Origin: Streptomyces sp. NRRL S-340
GTDB lineage: Bacteria; Actinomycetota; Actinomycetes; Streptomycetales; Streptomycetaceae
Assembly: GCF_000720185.1 (NCBI RefSeq)
Contig: NZ_JOIY01000023.1
Span: forward strand, 1 to 64,000
Length of the DNA: 64,000 nt
Reading direction: 5' to 3'
The position numbers and the translations under genes are program-made. Below the pieces are notes generated by a model. It saw nothing but the letters and a program-made list of their open reading frames with translations, searched no databases and was not told where the DNA came from. Position 1 is the first letter of the stretch. The number at the start of each line of letters is the position of its first letter. Shown one piece after another: positions 49,804-58,303 of the stretch.

Positions 49804-51024
49804 TCAGGGGGTCAGCTCGTGCTGATGGCCGCCGCGCCATTCGGTGAGCAGGACCGTGGCGTCGTCGTCGAGCTTGCCGTCGTGGTGTTCCATGACGGCG
49901 GCCATCAGCCGGCGCAGGGTCTCGTGCAGGGTGTGCCGGCCGGAGTGATGGCGGCGGATGAAGTCGACGAAACGGTCCCGCCCGAACTCCGTTCCGTGTC
50001 TGTCACGGGCCTCGACGATGCCGTCCGTGTACAGCAGCAGGCGGTCACCGGGCTCCAGCTGCTCGGTGGCCATGGTGACGGACAGGCCCAGGTCGGCTCC
50101 CATGGGGCCGGCCGGGGGACAGGACAGGTCGGCGGTCCAGCGGCTGTCACGGATCAGGATCGGCAGGTGGTGGCCGCGGTTGACCCACGTCAGCCTGCCG
50201 CTGTCCATGTCCAGGTCGGCCAGGATCCCGGTGACGTAGCGGCGTCCGTCGAACTGCTCGATGAGGGCCTGCTCCACTTCCTGGCTGGTCTTGGCGAGCG
50301 TGGCCCCCTGACGGCGGGCGTTGCGGCAGGCCGCGACAGCGACGTTGGCCGTGATGCCGGCGGTGGTGTCGTGTCCCATGGCGTCGAACACGCACAGGTG
50401 CAGGGTGGAGCCGGCCACGGCGTAGTCGAAGGCGTCCCCGCCGACCTGGTAGGCGGGCTCCATCACCGCGCCGACGGTCGCGTCATGCCCGGCGTAGGCG
50501 GGCGGCGGAGTCAGATTCCACTGCATCTCCGCCGCCACGTTCATCGCCTCGGTACGCACCAGACGCGCATAGGAGTCACTGAACGACCGTTTGCTCAGAA
50601 GCAGCAGGGCCGCCATCGACGCCAGATCGCTCACAGCCCGTCGCACGGGTTCGGTGTCGCTGTCGGTGTCGGCCCGCAGCACTCCCAGCCGCTCCACACC
50701 ATCGGTGACCGCCACCCACCACCGCCTCCGCACACCCTCACCCACCCGGCCCCCTACATGTTCACGGATCACCTCCACACGCTGATACGCCTGCCCCGGC
50801 AGACTCCCCGAAACGGTGAACTCCACTCCGCCCTCCCCGGCGGCCGGCCCCCGGCCCGTGACCTCGCGCAGCACCGTCTCCCGGACGTCGACCAGAAACA
50901 GGGCCACGTCGTGCATGCCCACCGAGGCGGCATGATCAGCGAGCAGCTGAGGAAGCTGCTCGAAGGTGACCGTGTGACTGGCCTGCATCAGCCACACCAG
51001 CGACTCCGCACTGTTCTGCGTCAC
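49804..51024 (-). CDS. GAF-like/PP2C (SpoIIE-type) phosphatase
   Basis: 406 residues from GTG. The N-terminal half (about 10-165) is a GAF-like sensor. The phosphatase domain has VGGDAFDYAVAGSTLHLCVFDAMGHDTTAGI, VNRGHHLPILI, GLSVTMATEQLEPGDRLLLYTDGIVEARD and DDDATVLL, with the Asp residues that bind two Mn. It activates the STAS protein next to it by dephosphorylation. The two form a partner-switch module for a stress sigma factor. Confidence 0.9.
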   Translation of the reverse strand: MTQNSAESLVWLMQASHTVTFEQLPQLLADHAASVGMHDVALFLVDVRETVLREVTGRGPAAGEGGVEFTVSGSLPGQAYQRVEVIREHVGGRVGEGVRRRWWVAVTDGVERLGVLRADTDSDTEPVRRAVSDLASMAALLLLSKRSFSDSYARLVRTEAMNVAAEMQWNLTPPPAYAGHDATVGAVMEPAYQVGGDAFDYAVAGSTLHLCVFDAMGHDTTAGITANVAVAACRNARRQGATLAKTSQEVEQALIEQFDGRRYVTGILADLDMDSGRLTWVNRGHHLPILIRDSRWTADLSCPPAGPMGADLGLSVTMATEQLEPGDRLLLYTDGIVEARDRHGTEFGRDRFVDFIRRHHSGRHTLHETLRRLMAAVMEHHDGKLDDDATVLLTEWRGGHQHELTP

Positions 51025-51622
51025 AGTCCTGGATCCCCTCGCCGTACGTCCAACCCCCCAGGAGCGCACCGCTTCCTCTCACAGCCCCGCTGTGCCCTTT
51101 CACTCCTCAACCACCTCACGAGTACCCCCTCCGCCGCGGCACCCACGACCGGGCCGGAAAGGGGCGCCCTCACCACAGAGCGGCAGGGGCCCCTACGAGT
51201 CCCGCGCAAGCACGTGGGGCGCTGCCGGCCGGGACCGAAATCAAGCTGGGTCGGTGCCGGAACCGTTGCGCGCTGAATGCCCCGGTCGGCAATGGTTTGA
51301 TCTTGCTCGGGCAAAGGGCCGTTGTGGCAGTCCGGTGCGAGGGGAAGTTCGGGTGGTGAGGCGGCGGCAGCCCACAGTCCCCGGTGCCGCATGCGACCCC
51401 CGCAGGTCCGTGCGGCACGGCCGGGCGATCCGAGTACCGGCATCGGACGGCGCGGGCGCGGGCGGCCCTGCGACAGACCGCGGCCCCGGATGCCGGCCGG
51501 GGGAGGAGGAGCAGGAACGGCCGGGCGGCGGCCGGAGGCGACCCAGAATCGGCCTGCATGGGTCCGCCCGTCCCGCCGCACGGCAGCGAGCTGATCAGCA
51601 GCACTGCCTTGTAATCGAATGA
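51025..51622. other. Intergenic region, no gene recognised
   Basis: About 600 bp. Frames are short and Arg/Gly/Pro-rich with no family match. It should contain the promoters of the PP2C-STAS operon (minus) and of the DUF6233 gene (plus), but no clear -10/-35 pairs were seen. Confidence 0.45.
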
Positions 51623-52015
51623 GTGACCGAGTGGCTGTCCCGGCTTCAGTTGCTCCGCTTCACCCGGCACGCGGTGGCCCAGCAGGCGACAGCGGCCCTC
51701 GCCCAGACCGACGGCTGGATCGCCGCGGAAGAGCGACGTCAGGCAGAACGGCGCCGGGGTGCGAAGACGCGGCCGCCACCGCCTGAGTGGCTGATGCACC
51801 ACGGCCTCAACCGCACGAAGGTCGACGCTGTGCACACCAGTGGCTGCCGGGCGGCGGCCAAGAGCAGCCGATGCCGTCCGCTCACGCGGCAGCAGGCGAT
51901 CGAAGCCTTGCGCCGGCAGGTCCCGAGTGTGCCCGCTGCCGGCCCGATACGGCCCCGGGCATCCTGGACAGTGCCGCATCAGGCACCCTTCGCCCCGGCG
52001 CGGAGCGGGAGTTGA
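51623..52015 (+). pseudogene. DUF6233 protein, frameshifted near the C-terminus
   Basis: From GTG 51623, LQLLRFTRHAVAQQATAALA, PPPPEWLMHHGLNRTKVDAVHTSGC and CRPLTRQQAIEALRRQV match the Streptomyces DUF6233 family. The family continues with xxCxxCRPDTxLG; here that sequence (PECARCRPDTAPGILD) is present but in another frame. A single missing C in the run gtcccgag near 51921-51928 explains it. As written the protein ends with an unrelated tail at 52015. Either a real frameshift or a base-calling error. Confidence 0.7.
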
Positions 52016-52337
52016 TCTCTGTGATACGTTCGGCGCCGCCGTGCACAACTGCGACTTCAAGGAGGTGAGACCGATCAACGCTGTGACAGGTCGGGGCTCC
52101 CTCCTTTGCGTGGCCCAGGTCCTGTCGTCACGTTCCCGTCCGCCCCGCGACGCCATGCACGCACTGTCGCCGCACCGGGCCCGGACCCGAGTACGTCCGG
52201 TACGAGGGTCAGGGCCCGGCACGCCGAGAGCACGCACCTGACGCCGCGAGGCCCGTCCTGCGGGCGGACGACGGGAAGGTGACGACAGGGCCCAGGGAGC
52301 GCCCCGCACAAGGCATCCCGAAAGGTCTGAACCGCTG
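52016..52337. other. Intergenic region holding the second MITE-like copy
   Basis: Apart from the element at 52114-52297, a short segment around 52045-52080 has aaggaggtgag, a strong ribosome-binding-site-like sequence without a recognisable gene behind it. Confidence 0.4.
52114..52297. repeat. MITE-like element, copy 2 (inverted relative to copy 1)
   Basis: Ends are inverted repeats: CCCAGGTCCTGTCGTCACGT at the left and the complement of CCTGGGCCCTGTCGTCACC at the right. The reverse complement aligns along its full length with 14031-14213. It lies 40 bp before the hydrolase gene at 52338 and might supply promoter or terminator signals. Confidence 0.65.
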
Positions 52338-53066
52338 ATGCGCTTCACCTCCCAGACGTCATCGGACGGCGTCACCGAACAGTTCTTCACCCTCGACGGG
52401 ATTCCCGGCGTGCTGTGGACGCCGGAAGGCGCCTGTGGTCCTCGTCCCCTCGTTCTGCTGGGCCACGGCGGCAGGCAGCACAAGACGGCCCCCAGCAACG
52501 TGTCCCGCGCCCGCTGCTACGCCGCCGAGGGCTTCGCGGTCGTCGCCATCGACGCGCCCCACCACGGCGACCGGCCCCAGGACGAGGAGTTCGGCCGGAT
52601 CCTGGCCGGCATGCGGGCGGGCATGGCCGCCGGTGAGAACCCGGGCGCGCTGGTCGCCGACATGCACGGTCATCTGGCCGGTCAGGCCGTCGCGGATTGG
52701 CAGGCGGTCCTGACCGCAGTCCAGAACCTCGACCAGGTCGGCGCCGGACCGGTGGGCTACTGCGGTATGTCGATGGGCTGCGGGCTCGGCATTCCGCTCA
52801 TCGCCGCAGAACCCCGGATCCGAGCCGCGGTGCTGGGCCTGCTCGGCGTGCACGGGCTTGCCCAGGACGCCGCGCGGATCACTGTACCGGTGCAGTTCCT
52901 GGTCCAGTGGGACGACCAGATGGTTCCGCGGGACCAGAGCCTGGCGTTGTTCGACGCGCTGGCCTCACCCGAGAAGACGCTGCACGCCAACACCGGCAAG
53001 CACGAGGACGTGCCGTCGTTCGAAGTGGACAGCTCACTGAGGTTCTTCACCCGGCATCTGAGCTGA
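52338..53066 (+). CDS. Alpha/beta hydrolase (dienelactone hydrolase-like)
   Basis: 242 residues. PLVLLGHGGRQHKTAPS and FAVVAIDAPHHGDRPQ precede the nucleophile elbow VGYCGMSMGCGLGIPLIAA (Ser in GMSMG), with VQWDDQMVPRDQSLALFDAL (Asp) and KHEDVP (His). The ATG has AAAGG upstream. Probably a cytosolic esterase or lactonase; substrate unknown. Convergent with the TPP-dependent enzyme gene. Confidence 0.8.
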   Translation: MRFTSQTSSDGVTEQFFTLDGIPGVLWTPEGACGPRPLVLLGHGGRQHKTAPSNVSRARCYAAEGFAVVAIDAPHHGDRPQDEEFGRILAGMRAGMAAGENPGALVADMHGHLAGQAVADWQAVLTAVQNLDQVGAGPVGYCGMSMGCGLGIPLIAAEPRIRAAVLGLLGVHGLAQDAARITVPVQFLVQWDDQMVPRDQSLALFDALASPEKTLHANTGKHEDVPSFEVDSSLRFFTRHLS

Positions 53067-53161
53067 CACCGCGTCACTGCGCCCTGCGTCGGCCGGAACG
53101 CCCACGCCAAGAGCGGCAGGCTGCCGCCACAGACCCGCGCGCGTCTTCGCGGTCCCGGGTA

Positions 53162-54979
53162 TCAGCGATGGCGGGCCAGTTCGTCGTAGTGCCGGCGCAA
53201 CGCCGGGGAGAGTGCGACGCGGCCGTCCTGGAGGAGGTTGCGTGCCATCGCCGAGGCCGCGGGCTCTCCCTTGTCGAAGGCCTGCGCGAGGTGCTGGGCG
53301 TGGGTGGGCAGCAGGGTTTCGCCGAACGGTGCCTCGTCCGGGTCGGTGACCGCCTCGATCAGGCACGGCCCGTCGGCCGCCATGGCCTCGGCGAACACAC
53401 CGGCCGCGTCGGCCGGGTCGTCGATGCGGAACGCCCGCAGGCCGCAGGCGCGGGCGACGGCGGCGAAGTCGACGGGATGCAGGTCGCAGCCCATCTGCGG
53501 ATTGCCCAGCAGCGCGTTCTGCTCCCACACCTCCAGCGCGAGCGCGTCGTTGCGCAGGACGACGACTTTGACGGGCAGGTCGTACTGGGCGAGCGTGGCC
53601 AGCTCGCCCATGCCCATGCTCATCGAGCCGTCGCCGGTGAAAGCGATCACGGGGCGGTCGGGGTGCGCGAGCTGGGCGCCGATGGCGTAGGGCAGCGCGG
53701 AACCCATGGTGCACAGGGTGCCGGAGAAGGAGTACTGCATTCCCTTGCGCAGTCTGAGCCGGCCGCCCCAGGCGGTCACGGTGCCGGCGTCCCCGGTCAC
53801 GATCGCCCCGTCGGGCAGGGCCTTGGACAGCTCCCAGGTCACCACCTGCGGCCGCATCGGTGTGCCCGAGGCCGCCGCCTGCTCGCCGATCAGCCCCCAC
53901 CAGCGCCGGTAGGTGTCCTGCGCCCGCTCCAGGAAGGAGCGGTCCGTCTTGCGCTCCAGCAGGGGCAGCAGGCGTTCCAGAACGGCACCGGCGTGGCCGA
54001 CCAGCCCGACTTCGACGGGGTAGCGCATGGCGATACGGTCGGCGTTGAGATCGATCTGCACGCCCCTCGCCTGCCCCGGCTGCGGCCAGAACTCGTAGTA
54101 CGGCGTGGAGGAGCCGACGATGAGGAACCCGTCGCAGTCCTCGAACGCCTCGTGGGAGGCACGGGTGCCGATCAGGCCCATGCCGCCGGTCGTGTACGGG
54201 CTGTCGTCGGGCACGCAGTCCTTGCCCAGCCCCGCCTTGGCGATCGGCGCGCCCAGCACGTCGGCAACCTGTTCGAGGAGGTCGCCGGCGCCCCGCGCTC
54301 CGGCGCCCGCGCAGATGGCCACCCGCTCACAGGAGTTGAGGACCTCGGCAGCCCGGCGCAACTGCTCCTCGGGCGGGACCACCTCGAACGGCTGCGGGGC
54401 GAGCGAGAGATGCCCCGGCACGTTCTTCGGCGAGGCCGTGTCCTGCTCCAGCGTGAAGGACTGGACGTCGATGGGGATCGCCAGATGCGAGGGGGTGCGG
54501 TTCATCAGGGCGCTGCGCACCGCGAGGTCCGTGGCCGTCAGGGCGTGCGCGGGTCCCATGACGCGTTCGGAGAACAGACAGGCGTGTTCGAGCAGCCGGT
54601 CGGACGGGAGGTCCTGGAGGAAGTGCGCGCCGACCGTGTCGTGGTACGACAGACCGGTGACGGCGATCACGGGCGCGCCGTCGATCCGGGCGTCGTACAG
54701 GCCGTTGAGCAGATGGACCGCTCCGGGGCCCGCGGTGGCCACGCACATCGCGGGACGGCCGGTGAACTTGGCGTAGCCCACGCAGGCCAGCGCGGCGTTC
54801 TCCTCGTGACGCACATGGACGAACCTCATCCGCGGATGCGTGCGCAACGCCTCGAAGAAGCCGTTCACCTGATCCCCGCAGATACCGAAACAGGTGTCGA
54901 CGCCCCACGCGAGCAGCCGCTCCACCACCAGGTCCGACGTGGTCCTGGACCCGGCACCCGCCGCAGACCGATCACTCAC
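53162..54979 (-). CDS. TPP-dependent enzyme, pyruvate oxidase/dehydrogenase-like (PoxB)
   Basis: 605 residues from GTG. N-terminal TPP-pyrimidine domain: LLAWGVDTCFGICGDQVNGFFEALRTHPRMRFVHVRHEENAALACVGYAKFTGRPAMCVATAGPGAVHLLNGLYDA (Glu in RHEENAA activates TPP). Central domain about 200-330. C-terminal TPP domain with TGDGSMSMGMGELATLAQYDLPVKVVVLRNDALALE (GDG...N Mg motif). It likely decarboxylates pyruvate to acetate with membrane quinones or oxygen; acetolactate synthase-like activity is the alternative. Divergent from the PAS-PP2C gene. Confidence 0.85.
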   Translation of the reverse strand: MSDRSAAGAGSRTTSDLVVERLLAWGVDTCFGICGDQVNGFFEALRTHPRMRFVHVRHEENAALACVGYAKFTGRPAMCVATAGPGAVHLLNGLYDARIDGAPVIAVTGLSYHDTVGAHFLQDLPSDRLLEHACLFSERVMGPAHALTATDLAVRSALMNRTPSHLAIPIDVQSFTLEQDTASPKNVPGHLSLAPQPFEVVPPEEQLRRAAEVLNSCERVAICAGAGARGAGDLLEQVADVLGAPIAKAGLGKDCVPDDSPYTTGGMGLIGTRASHEAFEDCDGFLIVGSSTPYYEFWPQPGQARGVQIDLNADRIAMRYPVEVGLVGHAGAVLERLLPLLERKTDRSFLERAQDTYRRWWGLIGEQAAASGTPMRPQVVTWELSKALPDGAIVTGDAGTVTAWGGRLRLRKGMQYSFSGTLCTMGSALPYAIGAQLAHPDRPVIAFTGDGSMSMGMGELATLAQYDLPVKVVVLRNDALALEVWEQNALLGNPQMGCDLHPVDFAAVARACGLRAFRIDDPADAAGVFAEAMAADGPCLIEAVTDPDEAPFGETLLPTHAQHLAQAFDKGEPAASAMARNLLQDGRVALSPALRRHYDELARHR

Positions 54980-55148
54980 AGCTGGATCCTCTCTCAGTGC
55001 TCTTCGGGGCCGGCTCTACGGGCCTCCAGGGCGACCGCCGGGCCGGCCCGGGCCGCCTCTCCTCCCAGCAACCTCCCCCGTCGCCGCCCGCGCTACCTGC
55101 GCACCCCACGCGTTCACCGGTACGGCCGCGAGGCACGAACGCCCGGGG

Positions 55149-55228
55149 CCTCGCGCATAGAGCCCCGCGGGCGGCGCGCGCCCGGCGGCCTCGCGCATCC
55201 GGCCCCGCCGGCGGCGCGCGCCCGGCAC
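55149..55228. repeat. 40-bp tandem duplication
   Basis: Two adjacent 40-bp units (55149-55188, 55189-55228), both starting cctcgcgcat and ending ggcgcgcgcccggc, differing at a few bases. They lie just upstream of the PAS-PP2C gene start, so they sit in its leader or promoter. Confidence 0.65.
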
Positions 55229-55257
55229 CGGATGCGAGGACCGGCGAGGGGAGCAGC

Positions 55258-57414
55258 ATGGAGGGGACGGCCCTCGGCAGCCGCAGCCCTCGGGCCCGGA
55301 CGAGGAGGGAGCTGAGAGCGATGGCCGCAGACGCGTCGTACGACGAGGAAGCACAAGAAGCCCAGGCCCACCGGGTGGGACCGGCACCGCCGGGCGGACT
55401 GCTCGACCTGCTCAGCGTGTCGGCGGTGGTCCTGGACAGCAGCGGGCGGATCGTGTTCTGGAGCCCGCAGGCCAGTGACGTGTTCGGTTACACGGCCGAG
55501 GAGGCGCTGGGCAGGTACGCGGCCCGGCTGCTGGTCCACGACGAGCACCGCGAGCTGGTCACCCAGCTCTTCGCCGAGGTGCTGGCCACCGGGACGAGCT
55601 GGGCCGGAGCGTTCCCCGTCCGGCACAAGGACGGCGGCACCCGCCTGGTGGAGTTCCGGAACATGCGCCTGCTGGACGACCTCGGCGACGTCTACGCGCT
55701 GGGCATCGCCGCGGACCGGAACGCGCTGGAGCGGATCGAGACCGAGCTGGCACTGTCCGAACGCCTGGTCTCCCAGTCGCCCATCGGCATCGCGCTGCTC
55801 GACGCCGACCTGCGCTACCTCCTGGTCAACCCCGCCCTGGAGCGGATCAACGGCGTCCCCCTGGCCGACCACATCGGCCGCCGGCCGCACGACATCCTCC
55901 GGTTCGCCCCCATCGGCACCATCGAGTCCGCGCTGCGCCAGGTCCTGGTCACCGGCACCCCGCTGATCGACCAGTACATCGTCGGCCGCACCCCGGCCGA
56001 CCCGGACGAGGATCACGCCTGGTCGGTGTCGTACTACCGGATCGAGGGGGCGGGCGGACGGGTGATCGGCGTGGCGAACTCGGTCGTCGACGTCAGCGAG
56101 CGTCACCGCGCCGCGGCCGAGGCGGACCGGGCCCGTCGCCGGCTGGCCCTGATCGCCGACGCCTCCGCGCGTGTCGGGACCACCCTGGAGGTCGAGCGGA
56201 CCGCCCAGGAGCTGGCGAGCGCCGCCGTGCCCGACCTGGCCGACGTCGCGGCGGTCGACGTGCTCGACGCCGTCCTGGCCTTCCGGCGCTCCACCGCCTC
56301 GCACGAGGGCCCGGAACTGTTCCGGGCCCTCGCCGTGGCCTCGGCCCACCCCACCGAGGCCGTCGCCGCCGCCGACAAGGTCGGAGACCTCGCCGCCTAC
56401 GGCCCGGACCGGCTGATCACCCGGTGCGTCCACACGGGACAGCCGGTCGTCGTCGCCCGCACCGGCCGGGACGACCTGCTGCGCATCGCCCGCGACCCCG
56501 CCGCCGCGGACGCCTTCGCCCGGGCCGGTGTGCACTCCTACCTGGCGGTGCCGCTGATCGCCCACAACGAGGTCCTCGGCGCCTTCGACCTGCTGCGCAC
56601 CCGCAACCCGCTGCCCTTCGACGAGGACGACGTGATCCTCGCCGGTGAGCTGGCCGCCCGGGCCGCGGTCGCCATCGACAACGCGCGCTGGCACGAGAGC
56701 GTGCGCAACTCCGCCGTGACCCTGCAGCGCAGCCTGCTGCCCGGCACCCCGCCCCGGCTCACCGGTCTGGAGGTGGCCTCGCTCTACCAGCCCGCGCAGG
56801 CGTCCTGCGAGGTCGGCGGCGACTGGTACGACGTCATCCCGCTGGCCGGCGACAAAACCGCCCTGGTGGTCGGTGACGTGATGGGCAACGGCGTCGACGC
56901 CGCCGCGGCGATGGGCCGGCTGCGCACCGTGACCTGCGCGTACGCCGACCTCGGCCTGGACCCCGACGAGGTGCTGCGGCACCTCGACAAGATCACCTGC
57001 GGGCTCGAGCGCTACATCGCCACCTGCCTCTACGCCGTCTACGACCCTCACCGCCACCTGTGCCACATCGCGAACGGGGGCCACCTGCCCCCCGTTCTCG
57101 TCCGCGCCGGCGAGCGCCCCGAACTCCTGGACCTGCCCACCGGTGCCCCGCTCGGCGTCGGCGGGGTGCCCTTCGACACCACCGCCTTCGACCTGTACCC
57201 GGGCGACCGGCTCGTCCTCTACACCGACGGTCTCGTCGAGACCCGCCACCACCCCATCGACGAGCGCCTGGCCACACTGGTGAACGTCCTCGACGAACCA
57301 CCCCGCCCGCTCGACGAAACCTGCCAGTGGCTCCTGCACTCCCTTCGCCACCCCGAGGACAACGACGACGTGGCCATCCTCATCGGGCAGGCCCGGCCGG
57401 CACAGAGGCCCTGA
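55258..57414 (+). CDS. PAS-PAS-GAF-PP2C sensor phosphatase
   Basis: 718 residues; ATG at 55258 has GAGGGGAG upstream (ATG 55321 is an alternative). PAS 1 about 45-155 (VLDSSGRIVFWSPQASDVFGYTAEEALG), PAS 2 about 165-285 (LSERLVSQSPIGIALLDADLRYLLVNPALERINGVP), GAF about 300-470, then PP2C (SpoIIE) with LQRSLLPGTPP, EVGGDWYDVIPLAGDKTALVVGDVMGNGVDAA, ANGGHLPPVLV, LYTDGLVETR and DNDDVAIL. It would dephosphorylate an anti-sigma antagonist in response to redox or small-molecule signals. Divergent from the PoxB-like gene. Confidence 0.9.
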   Translation: MEGTALGSRSPRARTRRELRAMAADASYDEEAQEAQAHRVGPAPPGGLLDLLSVSAVVLDSSGRIVFWSPQASDVFGYTAEEALGRYAARLLVHDEHRELVTQLFAEVLATGTSWAGAFPVRHKDGGTRLVEFRNMRLLDDLGDVYALGIAADRNALERIETELALSERLVSQSPIGIALLDADLRYLLVNPALERINGVPLADHIGRRPHDILRFAPIGTIESALRQVLVTGTPLIDQYIVGRTPADPDEDHAWSVSYYRIEGAGGRVIGVANSVVDVSERHRAAAEADRARRRLALIADASARVGTTLEVERTAQELASAAVPDLADVAAVDVLDAVLAFRRSTASHEGPELFRALAVASAHPTEAVAAADKVGDLAAYGPDRLITRCVHTGQPVVVARTGRDDLLRIARDPAAADAFARAGVHSYLAVPLIAHNEVLGAFDLLRTRNPLPFDEDDVILAGELAARAAVAIDNARWHESVRNSAVTLQRSLLPGTPPRLTGLEVASLYQPAQASCEVGGDWYDVIPLAGDKTALVVGDVMGNGVDAAAAMGRLRTVTCAYADLGLDPDEVLRHLDKITCGLERYIATCLYAVYDPHRHLCHIANGGHLPPVLVRAGERPELLDLPTGAPLGVGGVPFDTTAFDLYPGDRLVLYTDGLVETRHHPIDERLATLVNVLDEPPRPLDETCQWLLHSLRHPEDNDDVAILIGQARPAQRP

Positions 57415-57714
57415 AGGAACCACCGCCCTGTCGGCCGGCCACTCCCTCTCCCTGCCTCCCGGGCGAAGACGGACAGGAGGAGGGCCATACGGAGGCCGAG
57501 CACGCTGACCAGTGCCTGCACGGCGGTCTGTGTCCGGGCGCGGTACGGGCGCCGTAGCCCGATCCGGAAGGCGCCGGCGGCGCCGCCGAGCGCCGGGCGG
57601 GGATCCCGCACCAGGTCGGTCATGCGCTGGAGCACCGGGGCGGCCGCTGTACGCGCGGTGCCGGGATCCGGCAGCGCGTTGCTCAGCAGGGCCGGCCGGC
57701 GGAACCAGGGTGCG
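57415..57714. other. Convergent intergenic region, possible gene remnant
   Basis: On the minus strand a segment around 57440-57700 reads VLQRMTDLVRDPRPALGGAA and TAVQALVSVLGLRMALLLSV with good third-position bias, but it lacks a start and runs into the antisense of the phosphatase gene. It might be the end of a decayed gene once downstream of the MarR gene. Confidence 0.35.
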
Positions 57715-58245
57715 TCACCGCTGTGCGGCCTCCCCCTCGGCGGGCGGGGGGACGGTGTCGCCGATGACGGCGGCGAGGCGCTGGAGCTGCGCGGCGAGTT
57801 CTCGGCGTTCCAGTGGTGTGAAGTGCGCCAGAGCTTCGCACTGGCGTGCCCGCAGTTCCGTCCGCATGACCGCGAACCGGCCGGCGCCGTCCTCGGTGAG
57901 GCGGATGAGGACCTGCCGCTCGTCGTGCGGGGAGCGCTGCCGTGTGACCACGCCCGCCGCTTCGAGCTGTTTGAGCATGCGGGTGGCGGTGGGGACGCTG
58001 ACCTCGGCGGCCGCGGCGAGCCTGCCGACCGGCAGTCCCTCTCCCCGGGTGTCCGCGGCGAGGGGCTCCAGCAGGGTGAGCTGGGCCATGGACAGCCCGG
58101 CCCCGGAGCGGCCCATGGTGGCCGCCCGAGAGCGGCGCATGGCATAAAAGAGCCGGTCGGCGGCCTGCGCCAGCTCCCTCACACTCGTCTCTTCGCAGGC
58201 AAGGTCCTCAAGGCCGTGCTCTTCGTGCTTGCTCACCTCTCCCAT
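57715..58245 (-). CDS. MarR family transcriptional regulator
   Basis: 176 residues, ATG at 58245. The winged helix region reads LSMAQLTLLEPLAADTRGEGLPVGRLAAAAEVSVPTATRMLKQLEAAGVVTRQRSPHDERQVLIRLTEDGA, with recognition helix SVPTATRMLKQLEAAG and wing SPHDERQVLI. Divergent from an amidohydrolase gene; two palindromes (58251-58262, 58272-58283) lie between the starts, the first only 5 bp before this start, so autorepression and control of the amidohydrolase are expected. Ligand likely an aromatic acid. Confidence 0.9.
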   Translation of the reverse strand: MGEVSKHEEHGLEDLACEETSVRELAQAADRLFYAMRRSRAATMGRSGAGLSMAQLTLLEPLAADTRGEGLPVGRLAAAAEVSVPTATRMLKQLEAAGVVTRQRSPHDERQVLIRLTEDGAGRFAVMRTELRARQCEALAHFTPLERRELAAQLQRLAAVIGDTVPPPAEGEAAQR

Positions 58246-58250
58246 GGTTG

Positions 58251-58283
58251 TTAGCTTACTAAATGAAGTCATTAGCAAGCTAA
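58251..58283. promoter_or_regulatory. Paired MarR operators
   Basis: TTAGCTTACTAA (58251-58262) and TTAGCAAGCTAA (58272-58283): each is itself a dyad (TTAG/CTAA; TTAGC/GCTAA) and together they form a larger inverted repeat with TTAGCTT/AAGCTAA ends, 21 bp centre to centre (two helical turns). They occupy most of the 58-bp gap between divergent starts. Confidence 0.7.
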
Positions 58284-58303
58284 GTTTTAGGAGGCTTCCA
58301 GTC

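Noticed and set aside
55114..57423. 769-codon minus-strand frame opposite the PAS-GAF-PP2C gene
   Set aside because: Antisense shadow rich in Gly, Val, Asp and Arg; all sensor and phosphatase motifs are on the plus strand.
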